64,000 bases of DNA from Rhodothermales bacterium. GTDB taxonomy: Bacteria > Bacteroidota > Rhodothermia > Rhodothermales > Bin80. The translations under genes and the position numbers were made by a program. Each line of letters starts with the position of its first letter. The stretch's first letter is position 1. Below the pieces are notes generated by a model. The model was given only the letters and a program-made list of their open reading frames with translations, had not been told where the DNA came from and did no database searches. The stretch covers positions 1 through 64,000 of the forward strand of contig JAJEDR010000076.1 of the NCBI GenBank assembly GCA_022821385.1. Reading direction: 5' to 3'. Positions 8,160 through 18,364 of this stretch are shown one piece after another.

Positions 8160-9548
8160 GTGCAAGAAACGCTTCCCATACTCGAAAATATAGATACAGT
8201 CCGGTTGCCGCAGGCGGAGTGCGACGGTCCTGCGTCCGTATATCTCGAAACCTATGGGTGTCAGATGAATGTGTCTGACTCGGAGATTGTTGCTTCGGTG
8301 CTGCGCAATGCTGGATATGGACTGACCCATGACCCGCTTCAGGCAGATGTTGTTCTGCTGAATACATGTGCTATTCGGGAAAACGCCGAGCAACGGGTAC
8401 GCAGACGCCTAGAATTCTTTCGCGCCCGCAAACGCAAGCACAATACCAATCTGAAAATCGGCGTGCTTGGATGCATGGCCGAGCGCCTGCGCCATAAACT
8501 GCTGGAACAGGAGCGTCTCGTGGATATCGTCGTTGGTCCTGATGCCTACCGTGACCTTCCTCGACTACTCCACCAGGTGGACGAAACCGGTCAAAGTGCG
8601 GTTAATGTGCAGCTCTCGCGTGAGGAGACCTATGCGGACATTGCACCGGTCAGGTACGATTCCAATGGTATCAGCGCGTTCGTATCCATTATGCGGGGCT
8701 GTGACAATATGTGTGCTTTCTGTGTTGTGCCCTTTACGCGCGGCCGCGAACGCAGTCGCAACGCAGGGACCATCGTTCGGGAGTGCCAGGAGCTTTTTGA
8801 TGCCGGTTACCGTGAGGTAACCCTTCTCGGTCAGAACGTCAATTCGTATCGGGATGGCCCTGTAGATTTTGCAACGTTACTTTATCGTGTAAGTCTGCTT
8901 TCACCAGAATTGCGTATTCGCTACTCGACCAGTCATCCCAAAGATTGCTCCGAAGCATTGCTGGAAGTCCACCGGGATCGCCCGAATGTATGCAACTTTA
9001 TCCACCTGCCTGTGCAACATGGCAACTCAGGGGTGCTGCAACGTATGCGTCGAGGCTATTCAGCAGATGAGTATCGGGGGCTCATTGAGCGTGCACGTCG
9101 GATTTGTCCAGGAGTATCGCTTTCCACCGATATAATCGCGGGATTCTGCGGCGAATCCGAGGACGAGCATCAGGATACACTAGCGCTGTTGGCAGATATC
9201 CGGTATGACCACGCCTTCATGTTCATGTACTCGGAACGCCCGGATACCTATGCAGCCCGCAAGTATACCGATGATGTGTCGGAGGAAGTAAAGAAACGGC
9301 GGTTGAGTGAGATTATTACGCTCCAGAAATCAATTTCACACGAGAATAATCAAAAAGAAATCGGACGCATCCATACCGTGCTCGTGGAGGGGACAAGCAA
9401 GCGAAGCGATGCGCAACTGTGCGGCCGTACGGATACAAATAAGATGGTCATCTTTGATCGTGGCACGCTTAGCGCAGGCCTGTATGTAAAGGTGCGCATT
9501 ACAGGATGTACGTCCGCTACACTCTTCGGTGAAGTTCTGGCCGGATAA
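8160..9548 (+). CDS. miaB: tRNA methylthiotransferase MiaB
   Basis: MiaB converts i6A37 to ms2i6A37 in tRNAs reading UNN codons, using two Fe-S clusters and radical SAM chemistry. The 462-residue product has the three N-terminal cluster cysteines ([32 protein letters not shown]), the radical SAM motif [20 protein letters not shown], and a C-terminal TRAM domain. Length fits the family. The start is a GTG at 8160; a short N-terminal extension precedes the first conserved block. It is followed by the sigma-54 regulator and lptE, a gene order I associate with Bacteroidota genomes. Confidence 0.95.
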   Translation: MQETLPILENIDTVRLPQAECDGPASVYLETYGCQMNVSDSEIVASVLRNAGYGLTHDPLQADVVLLNTCAIRENAEQRVRRRLEFFRARKRKHNTNLKIGVLGCMAERLRHKLLEQERLVDIVVGPDAYRDLPRLLHQVDETGQSAVNVQLSREETYADIAPVRYDSNGISAFVSIMRGCDNMCAFCVVPFTRGRERSRNAGTIVRECQELFDAGYREVTLLGQNVNSYRDGPVDFATLLYRVSLLSPELRIRYSTSHPKDCSEALLEVHRDRPNVCNFIHLPVQHGNSGVLQRMRRGYSADEYRGLIERARRICPGVSLSTDIIAGFCGESEDEHQDTLALLADIRYDHAFMFMYSERPDTYAARKYTDDVSEEVKKRRLSEIITLQKSISHENNQKEIGRIHTVLVEGTSKRSDAQLCGRTDTNKMVIFDRGTLSAGLYVKVRITGCTSATLFGEVLAG

Positions 9549-9801
9549 TTTGGATAATTATAGATAGCTGCGTAACCAATCAATTCAGAATAAGTTATGC
9601 CGTCACGGGTGTCTCTTCATGAAGGCCTGAATGTGGGCGCAAATATAATTGCCTCCCGGATCGGATCAACTGTGCGGCGAGGGATGTTCGGGTTGCCGAT
9701 GAATCGTGGAATGTATTTGTGCGCTGCCGTACATGGTGGTTGCTGCCGCAGATCATGCCCATTAATAGCCTTGGCTGAGTTAGCAAGCATTATTCCGTCT
9801 C

Positions 9802-11034
9802 ATGGACCGACAAGCAGTACAAGCCCGATTTGGCATCATAGGTGAATCCCCCGGGATTCATCATGTGATAGACCGTGTTCGTCAAGTTGCGCGTACAGAT
9901 ATTTCTGTTCTTATTGAAGGAGAAAGCGGCGTCGGAAAAGAGCTGGTTGCACAGGCCATCCACGAACTGTCGCAGCGCCGACATGGTGCGCTCAAAGTCA
10001 TCAACACCGGGGCAATTCCTGAAGGCCTGATAGAATCCGAGCTTTTCGGTGCGGAAAGAGGTGCATATACCGGCGCTACCGAGCGCCGGCGCGGACTGTT
10101 TGAGGAAGCCGATGGAGGAACGATCTTTCTGGACGAGATTGGCGAAATGCCACAGTCCACCCAGGTAAGACTGCTCCGGGTGCTTGAATCAGGCACGTTC
10201 AACCGCGTCGGTTCTACCACTGTCCGACGAACGGATGTTCGTATAGTCGCAGCAACGAACAAGAATCTGGGACATGAGGTGGGAGGAGGCCGGTTCAGAG
10301 AAGACCTGTATTACCGCCTCAGTACTGTTATCATCCAGATCCCCCCGCTCCGTGAACGGCGGGAAGATATCAGGCCGATCTTTGATGCCTTTATTTATGC
10401 ATCCACACAAAAATATCAATCACCTCGCCGAAAGCTAAGCCCGGAAGCCTACGCATTGCTTGAATCTTATCACTGGCCTGGAAATGTACGTGAATTACGT
10501 AATGTAGCTGACCAGATCGTCGTTCTGCACCGTGGAACTGACGTAGATGCAGATGCCATTCGACCTTTTTTGCGCGGGGTGAAGACAGGCAAGGACTCCA
10601 CAGCACTTGTAGCTGTGAGGGATGAACCCGTCAAAGATTCTGCGCTTGAACTAGCTGTGATCTACCGGGCATTACTTGAAATCCGCCAAAGCATACAGGA
10701 TTTGCGCGAAGACCTCGGAAGTGCATTCACCGAGCGAGTACATAACAGGGAGACTGAACCGCACTACCGGGAAGAGATACAGATTGACAGCTCCCGTTCT
10801 GTGCCTATGTTGCCCAGCCCGGAGCGTAAACGGGATCTGGACAGTTTCGCCTATGAGGTTGAATCGGGAGATGAGCCAAAGACCATTCCAACACTTGCGC
10901 AAGCAGAGCAGGAATTGATTCAGCAGGCAATGAAGCATTTTGAGGGAAGTCGCAAGGATGCGGCAGCCGCGCTTGGCATCAGTCAGCGCACACTTTATCG
11001 TAAGCTCCAGAAACTGAATGACGAAATGGCTTAA
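9802..11034 (+). CDS. Sigma-54-dependent transcriptional activator
   Basis: This 410-residue protein starts directly with the AAA+ domain and has no receiver or sensor domain. It has Walker A GESGVGKE, the sigma-54 contact loop as GAYTGA (a known variant of GAFTGA), Walker B GGTIFLDEIGE, arginine-finger region FREDLYYRLS and the WPGNVRELRN box. A variable linker (about residues 265-360) leads to a C-terminal Fis-type helix-turn-helix (RKDAAAALGISQRTLYRKL). It overlaps lptE by 17 bp and heads an envelope operon, so it may control envelope genes. With no input domain, its activity must be set by expression level or a partner. Its targets are unknown. Confidence 0.9.
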   Translation: MDRQAVQARFGIIGESPGIHHVIDRVRQVARTDISVLIEGESGVGKELVAQAIHELSQRRHGALKVINTGAIPEGLIESELFGAERGAYTGATERRRGLFEEADGGTIFLDEIGEMPQSTQVRLLRVLESGTFNRVGSTTVRRTDVRIVAATNKNLGHEVGGGRFREDLYYRLSTVIIQIPPLRERREDIRPIFDAFIYASTQKYQSPRRKLSPEAYALLESYHWPGNVRELRNVADQIVVLHRGTDVDADAIRPFLRGVKTGKDSTALVAVRDEPVKDSALELAVIYRALLEIRQSIQDLREDLGSAFTERVHNRETEPHYREEIQIDSSRSVPMLPSPERKRDLDSFAYEVESGDEPKTIPTLAQAEQELIQQAMKHFEGSRKDAAAALGISQRTLYRKLQKLNDEMA

Positions 11035-11524
11035 GCTCACGCTTCCCGGGCTTCTCCTGTGTACGTATGGCTGCTCATATTACAGTTTCAGCGGAGCAAG
11101 CATACCTGCTCACTTAACTACGATTGCGATCCCGATAGCCGAGGATCAAAGTACGAGCCCCCTGACGCTCCTGGATGAGTCCCTGACAGAGCTCATGATT
11201 GATCGGTTCGTCCGACAGACTAGGCTAACCCTGACCGAAGACGAAACAGAGGCCGATATATTGCTTACCGCACAGATTACACGTTACAGCAGTGCCCCTA
11301 CATCTGTGACCGGACAAGAACGTGCTCAGTACAACCGCATTACTATATCTGTTTCCGCCCAGTATGCCAATCAGGTGGATGGGGATGTACTGGAGCGAAC
11401 CTTCAGCGGGTTTGATGACTACGATCCCCTAGAGGGTGGATTGGAAGCCGAAGAAGCTGCCGCGTTGGCTGCACTCGAAAACATTGCCGACGATCTCTTC
11501 ACCGCAGCCACTTCCAACTGGTGA
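11018..11524 (+). CDS. lptE: LPS assembly lipoprotein LptE
   Basis: This 168-residue lipoprotein has a signal peptide ending in CTYGC (Cys19). The body matches the LptE layout: IPAHLTTIAIPIAEDQST, then a long helix LTELMIDRFVRQTRLTL, then beta strands ADILLTAQITRY, and a C-terminal helix rich in Ala/Glu. LptE plugs the LptD barrel in the outer membrane and helps insert lipopolysaccharide. Position right after the sigma-54 regulator and overlapping genes on both sides support the call. The next gene starts 4 bp before its stop. Confidence 0.85.
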   Translation: MTKWLKLTLPGLLLCTYGCSYYSFSGASIPAHLTTIAIPIAEDQSTSPLTLLDESLTELMIDRFVRQTRLTLTEDETEADILLTAQITRYSSAPTSVTGQERAQYNRITISVSAQYANQVDGDVLERTFSGFDDYDPLEGGLEAEEAAALAALENIADDLFTAATSNW

Positions 11525-12960
11525 GCAGTATGATTGCCGTACTGTACGCGGGTGCTATGCTGGTGCTCGCTTTCTATGGCGCCAACCTGCTTTGGATGAG
11601 CATCGTGATTGCTCGTAGCGAGGGTACGCCTCAGGACCCGCCGCCTGACATCAACCGCAAAAGTGGCGCTAGGCCCCGTGTTACCATTCAGATCCCCTTA
11701 TACAATGAAGCGCTTGTGGCCCAGCGTGTGATTGATGCCTGCGCAGCGATTAAGTATCCTCGAGATTTGTTGCAGCTACAGGTTCTGGATGATTCCACCG
11801 ATGAGACCGTCGAAATAACTAGGCAATGTGTGAGTGACTGGCAATCCCGAGGACTCAACATCGTTCACATACGGCGCCATCATCGCAAGGGATATAAGGC
11901 GGGTGCACTGGCCAATGGTCTGCAGTCAGCAACCGGAGAACTTCTGGCGATATTTGATGCCGACTTTGTACCCTCGGAGGATTTTCTGCTGCGTCTGGTT
12001 CCTTTGATGGAAGAGGATGGGCTGGGTATGATTCAAATGCGCTGGGGTCATATGAATGCGCAATCCTCGCTTCTTACCCGGATACAGGCATGGTCGCTGG
12101 ATGCACACTTTGCCGTTGAGCAGGTCGCAAGGAATACTTCGGACTGCTTTATCAACTTCAATGGGACAGCAGGCCTCTGGAAACGCAGCTGTATTGTAGA
12201 TGCGGGCGGTTGGCATGGAGATACGCTGGCAGAGGATTTGGATTTGAGTTATCGTGCCCAGCTCCGCGGCTGGAAGTTTCGATACATCAATGAACTGGAG
12301 GCTCCGGCGGAGCTTCCCGCAACGCTGGCTGCACTCCGGGTACAGCAGACACGCTGGGCAAAAGGAACAGCCGAGACCGCACGGAAGCTGCTTAGGAGGC
12401 TATGGCGAGCAGCCGTGCCTCTGAAAACCAAGATTCAGGGTACTGTCCACCTGACCGCGCACGCAGTCTATCCATGTCTCGTTCTTGTAACGCTGCTGCA
12501 TCCGCTCCTGCTGTTTCAGGAAGCACAGGGAGCTGGTCCCGGCCAGGTCTACTTTGGAGTCATGGGACTCGGTTTGATAGGTTTGCTGGGGTTCTTTCTT
12601 GCACAGGTATTTGCTCAGCGCACGCTTTACCCAGACTGGTCCTGTCGAATATGGTTTTTCCCCATCTTTATGGCAGGATCAATGGGGCTTGCAATCAGCA
12701 ATACAGGGGCACTTTGGGCAGCATGGCGACGTTTCTCCACGGACTTTGAGCGGACGCCAAAGGCTAAGGGACGGTATAAAGCCCGAACTTCGCCCCTGAT
12801 CGCAATGACTGAAGCAACAATGGCCGTATACTCTGTTGTTGGACTCTGTTATCTTTTATGGAATGGTATCTGGGCCGCTGTTGGATTCCAAACATTATTT
12901 TCAATGTCCTATATCTTCGTCATGCGGTATAATATTTTTGAGCTTCTTGACCGAAACTGA
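11521..12960 (+). CDS. Membrane glycosyltransferase, GT2 (CESA-like)
   Basis: This 479-residue protein has an N-terminal transmembrane helix, a cytoplasmic GT2 domain and about four C-terminal helices. Catalytic signatures are all present: IQIPLYNE, VLDDSTDETVEI, the DxD in IFDADFVPSEDF, acceptor/base region EDLDLSYRAQLRGW and the processive-type QTRWAKG. It resembles the cellulose-synthase-like branch that makes beta-linked glucans, mannans or glycolipids; the sugar cannot be deduced. Start is GTG 11521 (GTGA overlap with lptE) or ATG 11530. Operon company (lptE before, TPR-like protein and anmK after) points to an envelope role. Confidence 0.88.
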   Translation: MSSMIAVLYAGAMLVLAFYGANLLWMSIVIARSEGTPQDPPPDINRKSGARPRVTIQIPLYNEALVAQRVIDACAAIKYPRDLLQLQVLDDSTDETVEITRQCVSDWQSRGLNIVHIRRHHRKGYKAGALANGLQSATGELLAIFDADFVPSEDFLLRLVPLMEEDGLGMIQMRWGHMNAQSSLLTRIQAWSLDAHFAVEQVARNTSDCFINFNGTAGLWKRSCIVDAGGWHGDTLAEDLDLSYRAQLRGWKFRYINELEAPAELPATLAALRVQQTRWAKGTAETARKLLRRLWRAAVPLKTKIQGTVHLTAHAVYPCLVLVTLLHPLLLFQEAQGAGPGQVYFGVMGLGLIGLLGFFLAQVFAQRTLYPDWSCRIWFFPIFMAGSMGLAISNTGALWAAWRRFSTDFERTPKAKGRYKARTSPLIAMTEATMAVYSVVGLCYLLWNGIWAAVGFQTLFSMSYIFVMRYNIFELLDRN

Positions 12961-12962
12961 GT

Positions 12963-13547
12963 ATGGCTTTTCTGACACTTATAGATGCGCTGAACTCCAT
13001 TGGGGAAGGTCGCTCGGCTGAAATCCTGGATCAGCTCTACCACTTGCGCAAACAAAACCCTAAGGATATAGCTACCAACTACGTTCTGGCGCATGCCTTG
13101 GAGGCGTGCGAACAGGGTACTCGCGCGGAATCCATCTGGAAAACGGCTGGCCTTCTGCAAACCGAAGATGAGAGCCCTGTGACACCAGAGCCGAGTGATA
13201 TCCCAGACTTTGAGCATACCAGCACTTTAGCTGCGAGATTGGACGAAATTATTGGGGAAGAGGATGACGAAATTCAGCAGCTGATTATGCAGCTTGAATC
13301 AGCGGGTCGCCCCGATCTCGCCTCACATGAAAGTGTTTTTGACGAACCCGCGGAAGAAGAAGAATTTAGCGATACGATCACCGAAACCTTCGCGCGTATT
13401 CTCGTGGCCCAGAAACAGTATGCGGAAGCATCGTCCGTCTACAGGTCACTCAGTGAGCAGCACCCGGATGAACCGGGTCGTTTTCTCCAGGAAGCAGAAA
13501 GGCTGGAGGCCTTAATCAATTCAGAATTAGACAGTGATTCTTCCTAA
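12963..13547 (+). CDS. TPR-like acidic protein
   Basis: This 194-residue soluble protein has no signal peptide. The N-terminus holds two helix pairs with TPR spacing (LNSIGEGRSAEILDQLYHLR and NYVLAHALEACEQGTRAESI), and the C-terminus another (ARILVAQKQYAEASSVYRSL). A very acidic linker lies between them (about residues 65-140). It starts 2 bp after the glycosyltransferase stop and overlaps anmK by 14 bp, so it is co-translated with them. It probably serves as an adaptor or scaffold. No partner can be named. Confidence 0.7.
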   Translation: MAFLTLIDALNSIGEGRSAEILDQLYHLRKQNPKDIATNYVLAHALEACEQGTRAESIWKTAGLLQTEDESPVTPEPSDIPDFEHTSTLAARLDEIIGEEDDEIQQLIMQLESAGRPDLASHESVFDEPAEEEEFSDTITETFARILVAQKQYAEASSVYRSLSEQHPDEPGRFLQEAERLEALINSELDSDSS

Positions 13548-14712
13548 GGACCGCCGTCGTGTTGCCGGCGTAATGAGCGGCACATCTCTGGATGGGATTG
13601 ATGTCGTTATCGCAGATCTGCATGGACACGGACGACAACTCCGAGTCACCGCCTGGTATGGTGCCAGTTTTGCCTATTCGGAAGAGTTGTCTGACCGCCT
13701 AGCAAAGGCTGCCAGTGAAGAGTCTATCGGTGTGGCTGATCTGAGCCAACTGAACGTGCGACTGGCACACGAATATGCACAGGCGATCACTCGCACGCTG
13801 GCAGCCAGAGAGGACTCTATCCAGAGCCTGGATCTGGTGGGTTGCCACGGCCAAACGATTCGACATCTTCCGGATAAGGCGCCCTGCCTAGGTATGGAGG
13901 TACATTCAACACTCCAGATCGGTGATCCTGCTACAATGGCCCAGCTCCTTGGCCTACCTGTGATCGGGGATTTTCGGTTGGCGGATATGGCATGTGGGGG
14001 GCAGGGCGCACCACTGGTGCCTTATTTCGACTATGTGATTTTCACGCATGATACGGAGGTTCGTGGTTGCCTGAACCTTGGTGGCGTGGCCAATCTGACG
14101 GTTCTGCCTTCTGGTGCGACTATTGATCAGGTCTATGGCTTTGACACGGGCCCGGCTAATATGATTATTGATGCTCTCTGCAGCCGTTTGCTGGGTTTAC
14201 CTTTTGATGAGGGGGGAGAGATAGCCAAATCCGGCGTGGCTAATGAGGCTTTGCTTTCAGAATTGTTGCAGGACACCTATTTCCTGTCTGAGCCTCCCAA
14301 GTCGACTGGTCGTGACTACGTCAATCATGCATTTCTGCGACGATTGCTTGTTCGGTCGGATCACATATCGGCCGAGGATTTGATAGCTACGGCTACGGCC
14401 TTGACAGCAAGGTCCGTGTGGCAGGCCTATCAGGCCTTTGTGGAACCTCAACACGCAATCAATCGACTCATCGTATCGGGAGGTGGTGCACACAATCAAA
14501 CACTCATGGACCTTCTCAAAGATTGTTTTGCACGTAACGGGTGTGCGGTAGACGTCGAGACCTCAGACTCGTATGGTATCGGCGTCAACAGCAAGGAGGC
14601 GCTCTGTTTTGCAGTTCTCGCTCACGAATCTGCAAATGGGATTCCGACCAGTATACCCTCCGTTACCGGAGCTGATCGTCCGGCCGTGCTGGGTAAGCTT
14701 TGCATACCGTAG
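13534..14712 (+). CDS. anmK: Anhydro-N-acetylmuramic acid kinase
   Basis: AnmK phosphorylates and opens 1,6-anhydroMurNAc to give MurNAc-6-phosphate in cell-wall recycling. The 392-residue product has the family signatures GVMSGTSLDGID near the N-terminus, GCHGQTIRH, GGVANLTVLP, GFDTGPANMIID and the late VSGGGAHN block. Length fits AnmK. Start is GTG 13534, inside the end of the TPR-like gene. No etherase MurQ is in the window. It closes the envelope operon that begins at 9802. Confidence 0.95.
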   Translation: MILPKDRRRVAGVMSGTSLDGIDVVIADLHGHGRQLRVTAWYGASFAYSEELSDRLAKAASEESIGVADLSQLNVRLAHEYAQAITRTLAAREDSIQSLDLVGCHGQTIRHLPDKAPCLGMEVHSTLQIGDPATMAQLLGLPVIGDFRLADMACGGQGAPLVPYFDYVIFTHDTEVRGCLNLGGVANLTVLPSGATIDQVYGFDTGPANMIIDALCSRLLGLPFDEGGEIAKSGVANEALLSELLQDTYFLSEPPKSTGRDYVNHAFLRRLLVRSDHISAEDLIATATALTARSVWQAYQAFVEPQHAINRLIVSGGGAHNQTLMDLLKDCFARNGCAVDVETSDSYGIGVNSKEALCFAVLAHESANGIPTSIPSVTGADRPAVLGKLCIP

Positions 14713-15526
14713 AGGTCTATGTTCCTGTTATCGGTAAAGATTATATGTCTATTTGGGTGTCGCTCAGAGCTTACGGGAATGCGTAAGTAATGGCTGGTTG
14801 AAGGGGAGCGCGACGTGGGGTTCTATTTTCAATTGTCGTTGGACAGCCGACAATTGTTGAGAACAAATGTCCGAATAAGAGCGACTTTGACTTCAGCCGA
14901 AGGGACGTAATTCGGAGTAAATTACCCAGCGGCCCTAGTGGCTGCGTTCGCATCGGCGTAGGTTCTGCAAGGAGTTCGGTACGCGTCTACTTGCCGGTGG
15001 CACCATGTGGTTTATTAGAAACTAGGATTCAAGTGCCGGTATGCCATTCTCAAGCGTATGGTGCCGGACAGGTAACTTTATGATTAATACCGCGAAAGGC
15101 GTGTGGAGACCCTGCGGGGCCGTTTTTTTCTATGGACTATAAACCGCAATGTCGTTCAAGTGATACACTTGCCTCTCCATTCGGTGTCGAACTGCGAACA
15201 CGGTTTTCTGGGTTCGCAAGGATTCTCGGCGACTGCAACATACCGCAGGCTATGTAGCACTAGCGGAGCCGGAACGTGCACACGGCCCCAAGAGCCCGGA
15301 TCTGACCCGGCCGGTATTTGTGCAAGCTCCCGCACACTTGCGTCCGAAACCGCCTATGAGTCTCGAACGCGGGCCGGAATGTGGTGCCTGCGCCCCCTTA
15401 CACGCCCTAAGTGTAGATCCGGTGTGCAACCACAGGGGTTTAATCTTGTAGCCTCGAACTCGCTCAATTGCGTCTGCACGTGTAGCATGTGGTCGAATCT
15501 CGGCACAGGTCGTGAAATCTTCGGCA
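14713..15526. other. 814 bp gap between convergent genes
   Basis: No gene is recognised between the anmK stop and the M16 peptidase stop. Two long open frames on opposite strands (15103-15585 plus, 15354-15578 minus) are shadows of GC-rich sequence without a family resemblance. One plus frame running to about 15450 lacks a start. I looked for tmRNA, RNase P and SRP RNA signatures and saw none. A perfect 9 bp inverted repeat lies at 14830-14856. Convergent flanks mean terminators should be here, but no clean hairpin plus T-tract was found. CGGGGCCGTTTTTTTC near 15115 is the nearest candidate. Confidence 0.4.
14830..14856. repeat. Perfect 9 bp inverted repeat
   Basis: CAATTGTCG (14830-14838) and CGACAATTG (14848-14856) are separated by 9 bases. 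The position just after anmK could fit a weak terminator (no T-tract), a protein-binding palindrome or part of a structured RNA. Confidence 0.6.
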
Positions 15527-18364
15527 CTAGGGCTGTTCGGGGAAAAGCGTTACCTGTACAAAGCGGTCCGTCAGCCACGTTATAGCAGCCTGTTGCAGAT
15601 CCTCTGCCGTCAGCCCGTCCACGAGTTCATCGTACCTAAGGATATCCAGCGGCTCAGAAAAACGGTCCCGGTAGTAGGCACTACGCAGTGCATTAACCCA
15701 GAACCCGTTCTGCTCCAGGCTGATTGTTCGTGCCTGCCGCTGCCGTTCCCTTACTCGAGATACATAGTCCTCGGTTACGCCGTTGCGCTTGATGTCATCT
15801 ATCGTCTCGAAGACCGCACGCGTCAACTCTTCTGCGCGTTCAGGGTCACAGCCGAAGGTGATCGCAAACCTGTAATTCCCTCGCGGCCATCGCAGCGGCG
15901 CGGCGCTGACCCCTGCACCGTATACGCCACCTCGCTCTTCGCGCAATTCCTCAAAAAGAACGATATCAAGGAGAATCTGCAGGGATACCATGCGATGGCG
16001 TGCCTGTCTCGAATCCGCATAGGGACCGTTAAAGGTGATGTTGACGCGACTTTGCGGTTCCTGTCCCTTGAAAACGGTCTTGATCACCGTTCCCTCAGGA
16101 GCCCGCCTGTTTATGTCCCGCCACGTTTCTTCCCGATCCGTTGCAGGCAGTGTACCGAGGTACGTTTGAGTCAGCGCAGTCAGTGTGTCGACATCAAATG
16201 CCCCTACGAAGACAAAGACGAAGTCGTCCATGTCCGCAAACCGTTCCTGATAAATCTCCAGGGTGCGCTCCATGTCTATGCGATCAAGATCCTCCACCGT
16301 TACAGGTCTGGAGCGCGTGTGATGCATGCTTAGCGTAGACTGGAGTGTGTCGCTGAACGCCGCGCCGGGAGAGTTGTCCCGGTTTGCCCGATAGGTTCGT
16401 TGGACGTTGATGAAACTCAAGAATGCAGATGAATCAAGGCGCGGCTGCGTGGCGCGAAGGTGAATAAGCTGGAATAGCAGTTCCAGGTCGTCGGGCGATG
16501 CCTGACCACTGAATCCCTCAAAAAGCTCGCTAATGGATGCCGACACGGATGCTTGTTTGCCCGAAAGCTTTTTCTGTAGCGCTACTTGATCAAAAGCGCC
16601 AACGCCGCTGCCCATCACGATTGAAGCAGCATACAGTGCATTATGATATTCATCGTCGCTATAGAGTGAGGTACCCCCTTCGCTAAAGGATGTAAATCGA
16701 ACCTCGTCGGCACGAAAATCCGTCGGCTTCATCACGACACGAATGCCGTTGGCCAGTGTAACCTCCGTTACTCCGAGCTCGGGAATCGTGCTTTCACTTA
16801 CGATAGCGGCTGGTTTCAGCGTCTCATCAAAAAAGGGGGCATCCACCTCAGTGTCGGTATACGGCTCTACTGGAGTTCCGTCAAATTGCTCGAAGGTAGC
16901 TGCCAAAACCTCTTCGGTAACCCAGTCGAGCGAGGGCTTTTCCGGAAGGTTTGCTGTGACTACTCGATCTAGGCTACTCAGCGCTTCCGGCAAATGCGCA
17001 CTTACTTCGTCTAATGTAATGGTAGGTACAAGCTGCCTGGCTAGCTGATAGTCATTTGCCGCACCTGTAATGGTAGAGCCTTCAATGTAGTGGGAGACAT
17101 AGGATTCCACAATCCGGGCCGACGGGATGTTGTCGCGTTCATTGAACGCCTGCTCGCGCAAGCGAATGAACCATTCCTTGTGGCGTGACAACTCGCTGGA
17201 TGTAAAGCCGTGCTGCTTGACTCGCTCTGCCTCAAGAATCAGCGTGCGGAGAGCAGCGACTAGGCTATCTTCGGCAACAAATGCCCGAAGCGTTAAATGT
17301 GGCACGTTCCTGACAATTTCGCCGAATTCTGTGCTCGCTGCAACAAAGGGCGCTCGCGAGCCATCTTGGGCTATTTCGATGAGGCGTCGTGTAAGCAGTC
17401 CCCTTGCAAATGCTGCCACCAGGGACCGACGATAATCAGCAATGGTCTCCGTAACCGCCTCCGGTTGCCTGTAGCTCACCGATAGTGTCGGAAAGGAAGA
17501 ATATTCCGGATCCTTTGCGACTTTATAGCGCGTTTCTTCCAGCTGCGGCACACCGAATACTGGACGTGGCACCGGATCCGCGGTTGGCGTGAGATTGGAA
17601 AAGTACTCCTCTACGAGCGATTTCATAGTTTTCACGTCCAGAGCTCCTACCACAGCAACAGCCATCAGGTCCGGCCGATACCAGGTTTCGTAAAAGCGAC
17701 GCACGGCCTCATATGAGCTGTTTTTGATAATTAGCGTGTCTCCAATGGGCAATCGCTCAGCGTAGCGGGACTCGCCCAGAATCACAGGAAGTGCTTCGTC
17801 CAGCATGCGTCTGGATGCACCACGTCTGCTGCGCCATTCCTCCAGCACTACCCCACGCTCGTTGTCGATTTCTTCGTCGCTCAATGTGGCGTGGGCTGCC
17901 CAGTCTTCGAGGATCTGGAATGCGGTGCGCACCACCTCCATGCTGTCGGTAGGTACCTGGAGTTGGTACACTGTCGCATCAAAGGACGTATAGGCGTTGA
18001 TATCCGGGCCTATCTGCATGCCGATGCGCTGAAGGAACGCCCAGAGCGATTGCTTAGGAAAGCGCCGCGTGCCATTAAAGAGCATGTGCTCCACAAAATG
18101 AGCTAGCCCGCGCTGATCATCGTCTTCTAGGACGCTGCCGGCGTTAACAGCCAGTCGAAGTTCAAGGCGGGCTGATGGCTCGTGGTTTTCTCGCAGGTAG
18201 TATGTGATGCCATTGTCCAGTTGACCAACAGTCACGGCGCTGTCGACGGGTATGGGCTGGTCCAAGGCCGGCTGGGCCTGTGCGTTACCAGCCCACAAAG
18301 AGGCCGCCAGGGAAAGCAGGTGTGCGAATAATGCAGAATAGCATGCAGATCTTTGGAAGTTCAT
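15527..18364 (-). CDS. Secreted M16 (pitrilysin/insulinase) zinc peptidase
   Basis: This 945-residue protein has a signal peptide (to AQA, about residue 30) and two M16 halves. The first half has the inverted zinc motif HFVEH in GLAHFVEHMLFNG (about residues 86-98) and the downstream acidic ligand region in NERGVVLEEW. The second half (from about residue 510, ELGVTEVTLANGIRVVMKPT) has the usual non-catalytic fold and ends with the R/Y substrate-grip region (ELREERGGVYGAGVS). Such two-domain exported M16 enzymes degrade peptides in the periplasm. It is monocistronic, convergent with anmK and divergent from thiL. Confidence 0.92.
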   Translation of the reverse strand: MNFQRSACYSALFAHLLSLAASLWAGNAQAQPALDQPIPVDSAVTVGQLDNGITYYLRENHEPSARLELRLAVNAGSVLEDDDQRGLAHFVEHMLFNGTRRFPKQSLWAFLQRIGMQIGPDINAYTSFDATVYQLQVPTDSMEVVRTAFQILEDWAAHATLSDEEIDNERGVVLEEWRSRRGASRRMLDEALPVILGESRYAERLPIGDTLIIKNSSYEAVRRFYETWYRPDLMAVAVVGALDVKTMKSLVEEYFSNLTPTADPVPRPVFGVPQLEETRYKVAKDPEYSSFPTLSVSYRQPEAVTETIADYRRSLVAAFARGLLTRRLIEIAQDGSRAPFVAASTEFGEIVRNVPHLTLRAFVAEDSLVAALRTLILEAERVKQHGFTSSELSRHKEWFIRLREQAFNERDNIPSARIVESYVSHYIEGSTITGAANDYQLARQLVPTITLDEVSAHLPEALSSLDRVVTANLPEKPSLDWVTEEVLAATFEQFDGTPVEPYTDTEVDAPFFDETLKPAAIVSESTIPELGVTEVTLANGIRVVMKPTDFRADEVRFTSFSEGGTSLYSDDEYHNALYAASIVMGSGVGAFDQVALQKKLSGKQASVSASISELFEGFSGQASPDDLELLFQLIHLRATQPRLDSSAFLSFINVQRTYRANRDNSPGAAFSDTLQSTLSMHHTRSRPVTVEDLDRIDMERTLEIYQERFADMDDFVFVFVGAFDVDTLTALTQTYLGTLPATDREETWRDINRRAPEGTVIKTVFKGQEPQSRVNITFNGPYADSRQARHRMVSLQILLDIVLFEELREERGGVYGAGVSAAPLRWPRGNYRFAITFGCDPERAEELTRAVFETIDDIKRNGVTEDYVSRVRERQRQARTISLEQNGFWVNALRSAYYRDRFSEPLDILRYDELVDGLTAEDLQQAAITWLTDRFVQVTLFPEQP

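Noticed and set aside
9597-9845. An 82-codon frame between miaB and the sigma-54 regulator
   Set aside because: No motif was seen, its end overlaps the regulator start in another frame, and the 253 bp gap is a plausible promoter region.
15103-15585. A 160-codon plus-strand frame and a 74-codon minus frame in the anmK-M16 gap
   Set aside because: Opposite-strand frames in the same GC-rich DNA with no recognisable domain. The plus frame also runs into the M16 gene.
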